Source: Syntrophorhabdaceae bacterium (GTDB taxonomy: Bacteria; Desulfobacterota; Syntrophorhabdia; Syntrophorhabdales; Syntrophorhabdaceae). Taken from it: DNA of 16,243 bases. Position numbers and translations under genes: made by a program. Where the stretch lies: contig JAOAHW010000216.1 of the NCBI GenBank assembly GCA_026415015.1, forward strand, positions 1-16,243, in the 5' to 3' direction. The stretch's first letter is position 1. Each line of letters starts with the position of its first letter. This document shows, one piece after another, positions 13,286 through 16,243 of the stretch. The notes beneath the pieces were generated by a model. That model was not told the origin of the DNA. It did no database searches and saw nothing but the letters and a program-made list of their open reading frames with translations.

Positions 13286-14233
13286 TCAGCCTTTTTTAAT
13301 TTGATTGATAAATATATCTACTAATTCAGGGTCTGATACCTTACCTTTGTCTTTATCGATGATACTAATTGCCTCATCTATAGAAAGCTTCTTCCTGTAT
13401 GGCCTATCTGAGGTCAATACATCAAAGATATCTGCTATATTTACTATCCTTGCCTCTATCGGTATCATATCTCCCTTTAGGCCTTCAGGGTAACCACCTC
13501 CATCATAACGTTCATGGTGATAGCGTATAATATTTATGACCCTTTCAGAAAAACCTGCTGAGCTTGCCACATCTGCACCCCAAACAGTATGTTTTTTTAT
13601 AATGTGCATCTCCTCATACGACAGTGAGCTGTTTTTGTTGAGTATTTTCTCTGGGACCCCAAGTTTTCCACAGTCATGAAGCCATGCCCCATATTTTATA
13701 TCCTCCTTTATGGCCTCATCTAAACTCAATGCATCTGCTATCATCAATGCATATTCTGCTACCCTATCGCAGTGACCTTTTGTATGTCGGTCCTTCATTT
13801 CTATAGTTTGGGCAATTAAATACAGGTCATCTTCTCCTGCCTCTTTCATGGATTTAACAGTTTTATAACGGTAAATAGAGTCAAATACTATAGACTTTAA
13901 CTCTTCATCATCCCATGGTTTTGTAACAAACTTATATATTGCACCCCTGTTGATTGCATCTATGACAACCTTAACATCTACATAACCAGTAAGCATTATT
14001 CTTACTGTATCAGGGGATACAGACCTTGCCTTAAAAAGTAGTTCTATCCCATTCATACCTGGCATAAGATTATCAGAGACCAACACACATATCTCTTCTT
14101 TTTTTAAAAATTCAAGTGCCTGTAAAGGGTCGGTGGTTGTAATAATATAAATGTCATCTTCAAGAAACTGCCGCTTAAGGGCATTAAGGATCTTTTCCTC
14201 ATCATCCACAAAAAGAATTTTAGGGGCTTCCAT
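13286..14233 (-). CDS. response regulator with REC and HD-GYP domains (predicted c-di-GMP phosphodiesterase, RpfG-like)
   Basis: A 315-residue protein with a receiver domain (4-120): D10/D11, phospho-acceptor D54 in VLVSDNLMPGMNG, T82 and K105 in TKPW. The HD-GYP domain (136-310) is canonical: H154 in HTKGHCDRVAEYA, HD at 186-187, HH at 239-240, ERYDGGGYPEGLKG with GYP at 247-249, and NIADIFDVLTSDRPYRK (265-281). Known members hydrolyse cyclic-di-GMP to pGpG or GMP with an iron or manganese centre, usually under control of the phosphorylated receiver. The ATG lies 2 nt after the histidine kinase stop and uses AAGG in the kinase's last codons. Kinase, this gene and the second HD-GYP gene are one operon, so it is the first candidate partner of the kinase. 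Confidence 0.96.
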   Translation of the reverse strand: MEAPKILFVDDEEKILNALKRQFLEDDIYIITTTDPLQALEFLKKEEICVLVSDNLMPGMNGIELLFKARSVSPDTVRIMLTGYVDVKVVIDAINRGAIYKFVTKPWDDEELKSIVFDSIYRYKTVKSMKEAGEDDLYLIAQTIEMKDRHTKGHCDRVAEYALMIADALSLDEAIKEDIKYGAWLHDCGKLGVPEKILNKNSSLSYEEMHIIKKHTVWGADVASSAGFSERVINIIRYHHERYDGGGYPEGLKGDMIPIEARIVNIADIFDVLTSDRPYRKKLSIDEAISIIDKDKGKVSDPELVDIFINQIKKG

Positions 14234-14235
14234 AA

Positions 14236-16243
14236 TTAACCTTTTTTTACAGGGAATCTTATGGTAAATGTAGTGCCTCTACCAGGTTCTGTATCAACTG
14301 TTATATCACCATTATGCTTTCTAACTATATCATAGGCAATGCTCAATCCTAAACCAGTTCCTTTCCCTACCTCTTTTGTGGTGAAAAAAGGTTCAAATAT
14401 CTTACCAATTAAGTCTTTTGGGATACCATGTCCTGTATCAGATATGGCAATAAAAATGTCATCGTTGTCATGCCATGTTTTTATATTTATCTGCCCCTTG
14501 TCTTGGATGGCCTGGGCAGCATTTACAAGAATATTCATAAGCACCTGACCTATCTGGCTTACATTACCCATAAGGGGCGGTATGTCTCCATAGTCCTTTT
14601 CAACTGTGGCCTTATATTTTATCTCATTCCATACAATATTTAGAGCACTCTCTATTATCTTATTTAAATCAATCATTGCATATGATGATTTATCAGCATG
14701 GGAGAAGGTTTTTAGGTCCGTGACAATCTGTTTGATCTTTTGTCCACCCTCCATAGATTCATCTATGAGACTCAAGACATCATTTACAATATAGTCAATC
14801 TTTAAAGAGCGTTCTTTTTTTGATAGTTCCTCTATAATTTCTTTTGAATCAATATTTTGGGCTTCAATAAGTCTTTTTATTATATCTTTTTGTGCATTAA
14901 CAAAATCTATTAACCTCTCAGTATATTTTTTAAGGGTATTCAGATTGCTTAAAATAAATCCCATAGGGTTATTTATCTCATGGGCAATGCCTGCTGCAAG
15001 CTGCCCTATAGAGGCAAGCTTTTCTTGCTGGATGATCCTTGCCTGGGAATCTTTTATCTCCATATTGGCATTTGTTAGTTCAATGTTTTTATTTTCAAGC
15101 TCCTGAAATAGATTTTTTTCTATTTTTTCATGCTCTTTTCTTAAGGTTATATCCCTTATTATAGACATGATAATTGTTGAATCTTTAAGCTTGAAGGCAT
15201 TTAGGCTCTCCTCACAATCAAAAAGGGTCCGGTCAGGCCTTATGTGCCTGCATTCAAAAGACTTGGGTTTACCTTTAATTACGTCTTTAACCATGGCCAT
15301 TATTATCTCTTTTGAGTAACTCCCATCAGGTTGTTTTTCAGGGATAAACTTAAATATAGAGCTGCCAATAATATCCTCATTTTTACAATGAAACATTTCA
15401 AGGGCACTATCATTGCATTCAATAATCCTGTCTTTATTCACATCTATCAAGATTATAGCGTCCTTTGCAGCCTCAAAAAGAGTCCTGTATTTTTCTTCAT
15501 TCTCCTGTATATTCCTTTCAGTTTCCTTTTGGGCAGTTATATCAAGGGCAGTAATAATTGTGCCCTTTGATGGGTTTAGAGGATCAAGTGGCACGGCACT
15601 TAAATGTAAGTCAATAGTCTCTTTATTACTTTTTGTAATTTTTGTATCTACAACAATGCCCTCGCCCCTTAATATAGATTCCTGAATGGTATTTTTTAAG
15701 AGATTGTAATCGTCTTCACATTCAAATAATATCTCCAAACCTTTCTCTTTTATCTCATCAAATGTATACCCTGTTAGTTTTTTTATACTCTCGCTACTCC
15801 AAATAGGGATGGCATTTTTTGTAAGTAATATTCCAAGAGGGACCGATGCGAATATGGATCTTAACATTGCCTCATTTTTTTTGAGCAACTCTTCCTGTTT
15901 CTTATGGTCAGTAAGGTCGTGGTATATAAAAATTTTCCTGTTCACTACGTATACACCACTCTGTAATACATATTTAATGGAGCCGTCTTTGCATATTATT
16001 TTTAATTCATAAGAATATTGGTTTTCTAAAGATGCTTTCAAATCTATTGATTTCAAATAGTGAGTTATTTTAGCATAGTCTAAATCAGATAATGATTTTT
16101 TAAACCATGTATCTAAATCAGGTATCTCGTCAAGATTATATCCGAGCATCTCTGTAAATATATTATTGCAAAATAAAATCTTTCCTCTTTTGTCTGCCAT
16201 TATTATAGCTGTAGGTAGCTTTTGGATGAAAGAATTAATTTCA
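14236..16243 (-). CDS. multi-PAS sensor histidine kinase, C-terminal part (5' end outside window)
   Basis: The frame continues without a stop from the ATG at 16200 to the window edge, and the upstream codons read INSFIQKLPTAIIMA, which completes a PAS domain start; so ATG 16200 is not the true start. Numbering from that Met, there are three PAS-type domains (before 1 to about 100, 110-225, 235-355), each ending in a D(I/L)T motif (HDLTD, LDITAQ, RDITLR), a coiled segment, a phospho-acceptor H407 in GIAHEINNP, a long helical insert, and a HATPase domain with MNILVNAAQAI, DTGHGIP, EPFFTTK and GKGTGLGLS. No transmembrane segment is visible, suggesting a cytoplasmic sensor unless the missing N-terminus has one. 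It lacks a receiver; two REC-HD-GYP genes follow immediately and are the likely targets. Confidence 0.95.
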   Translation of the reverse strand, partial: EINSFIQKLPTAIIMADKRGKILFCNNIFTEMLGYNLDEIPDLDTWFKKSLSDLDYAKITHYLKSIDLKASLENQYSYELKIICKDGSIKYVLQSGVYVVNRKIFIYHDLTDHKKQEELLKKNEAMLRSIFASVPLGILLTKNAIPIWSSESIKKLTGYTFDEIKEKGLEILFECEDDYNLLKNTIQESILRGEGIVVDTKITKSNKETIDLHLSAVPLDPLNPSKGTIITALDITAQKETERNIQENEEKYRTLFEAAKDAIILIDVNKDRIIECNDSALEMFHCKNEDIIGSSIFKFIPEKQPDGSYSKEIIMAMVKDVIKGKPKSFECRHIRPDRTLFDCEESLNAFKLKDSTIIMSIIRDITLRKEHEKIEKNLFQELENKNIELTNANMEIKDSQARIIQQEKLASIGQLAAGIAHEINNPMGFILSNLNTLKKYTERLIDFVNAQKDIIKRLIEAQNIDSKEIIEELSKKERSLKIDYIVNDVLSLIDESMEGGQKIKQIVTDLKTFSHADKSSYAMIDLNKIIESALNIVWNEIKYKATVEKDYGDIPPLMGNVSQIGQVLMNILVNAAQAIQDKGQINIKTWHDNDDIFIAISDTGHGIPKDLIGKIFEPFFTTKEVGKGTGLGLSIAYDIVRKHNGDITVDTEPGRGTTFTIRFPVKKG

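Noticed and set aside
16158..16200. ATG at 16200 as the histidine kinase start
   Set aside because: The frame stays open to the window edge and the upstream codons complete a PAS domain, so the gene is cut by the edge.

Overview
This window is AT-rich bacterial chromosomal DNA, densely packed and with no insertion sequence, tRNA, rRNA or CRISPR array that I can see. Codon use is heavy in ATA (Ile) and AGG/AGA (Arg). The gene set (TAXI-type TRAP transporter subunit, archaeal-type class I aldolase, archease/RtcB, NapH/NapG-type iron-sulphur protein, CobO, HD-GYP regulators) fits an anaerobic or thermophile-leaning bacterium of the Nitrospirota/Desulfobacterota kind. That placement is inference; no marker gene fixes it.

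Layout. (1) 1-854, + strand: the 3' end of a TAXI solute-binding protein followed by a DUF1850 protein, with no permease downstream. (2) 898-4754, - strand: a compact run that in transcription order is a beta-CASP metallo-beta-lactamase ribonuclease, a YgjP-type metallopeptidase (4-nt overlap), then an HNH nuclease, a HIT-family nucleotide hydrolase (1-nt gap) and a nucleoside-phosphorylase-like protein (17-nt overlap once its start is corrected). (3) 4870-8291, + strand, divergent from the nuclease: class I fructose-bisphosphate aldolase, archease, the RNA ligase RtcB and the corrinoid adenosyltransferase CobO. (4) 8292-8456, a convergent non-coding gap carrying three close matches to the DnaA box inside 34 bp beside very AT-rich DNA. 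(5) 8457-9092, - strand: a membrane-anchored DUF192 protein. (6) 9099-11954, + strand: a divergent promoter region with a 14-bp perfect palindrome between a -35 and a -10, then a TIM-barrel sugar-isomerase-like protein, a NapH-NapG fusion iron-sulphur membrane protein and a small lipoprotein. (7) 11962 to the right edge, - strand: a multi-PAS histidine kinase (cut by the edge) followed by two REC-HD-GYP response regulators with gaps of 1-2 nt.

How genes may work together. Archease activates RtcB, which joins RNA 2',3'-cyclic phosphate (or 3'-phosphate) ends to 5'-OH ends; a beta-CASP RNase-type protein is divergently transcribed about 150 bp away, so the centre of the window is rich in RNA-processing functions. 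The right-hand operon looks like a complete signalling unit: one kinase without its own receiver and two response regulators whose outputs are (predicted) cyclic-di-GMP phosphodiesterases, one canonical and one with altered motif residues. The observations most worth following up are the DnaA-box cluster, the operator-like palindrome at 9185-9198, the NapH-NapG fusion, the kinase with two HD-GYP partners, and the repeat/inverted repeat in the archease-rtcB gap. I do not see strong evidence for a wholly new system.
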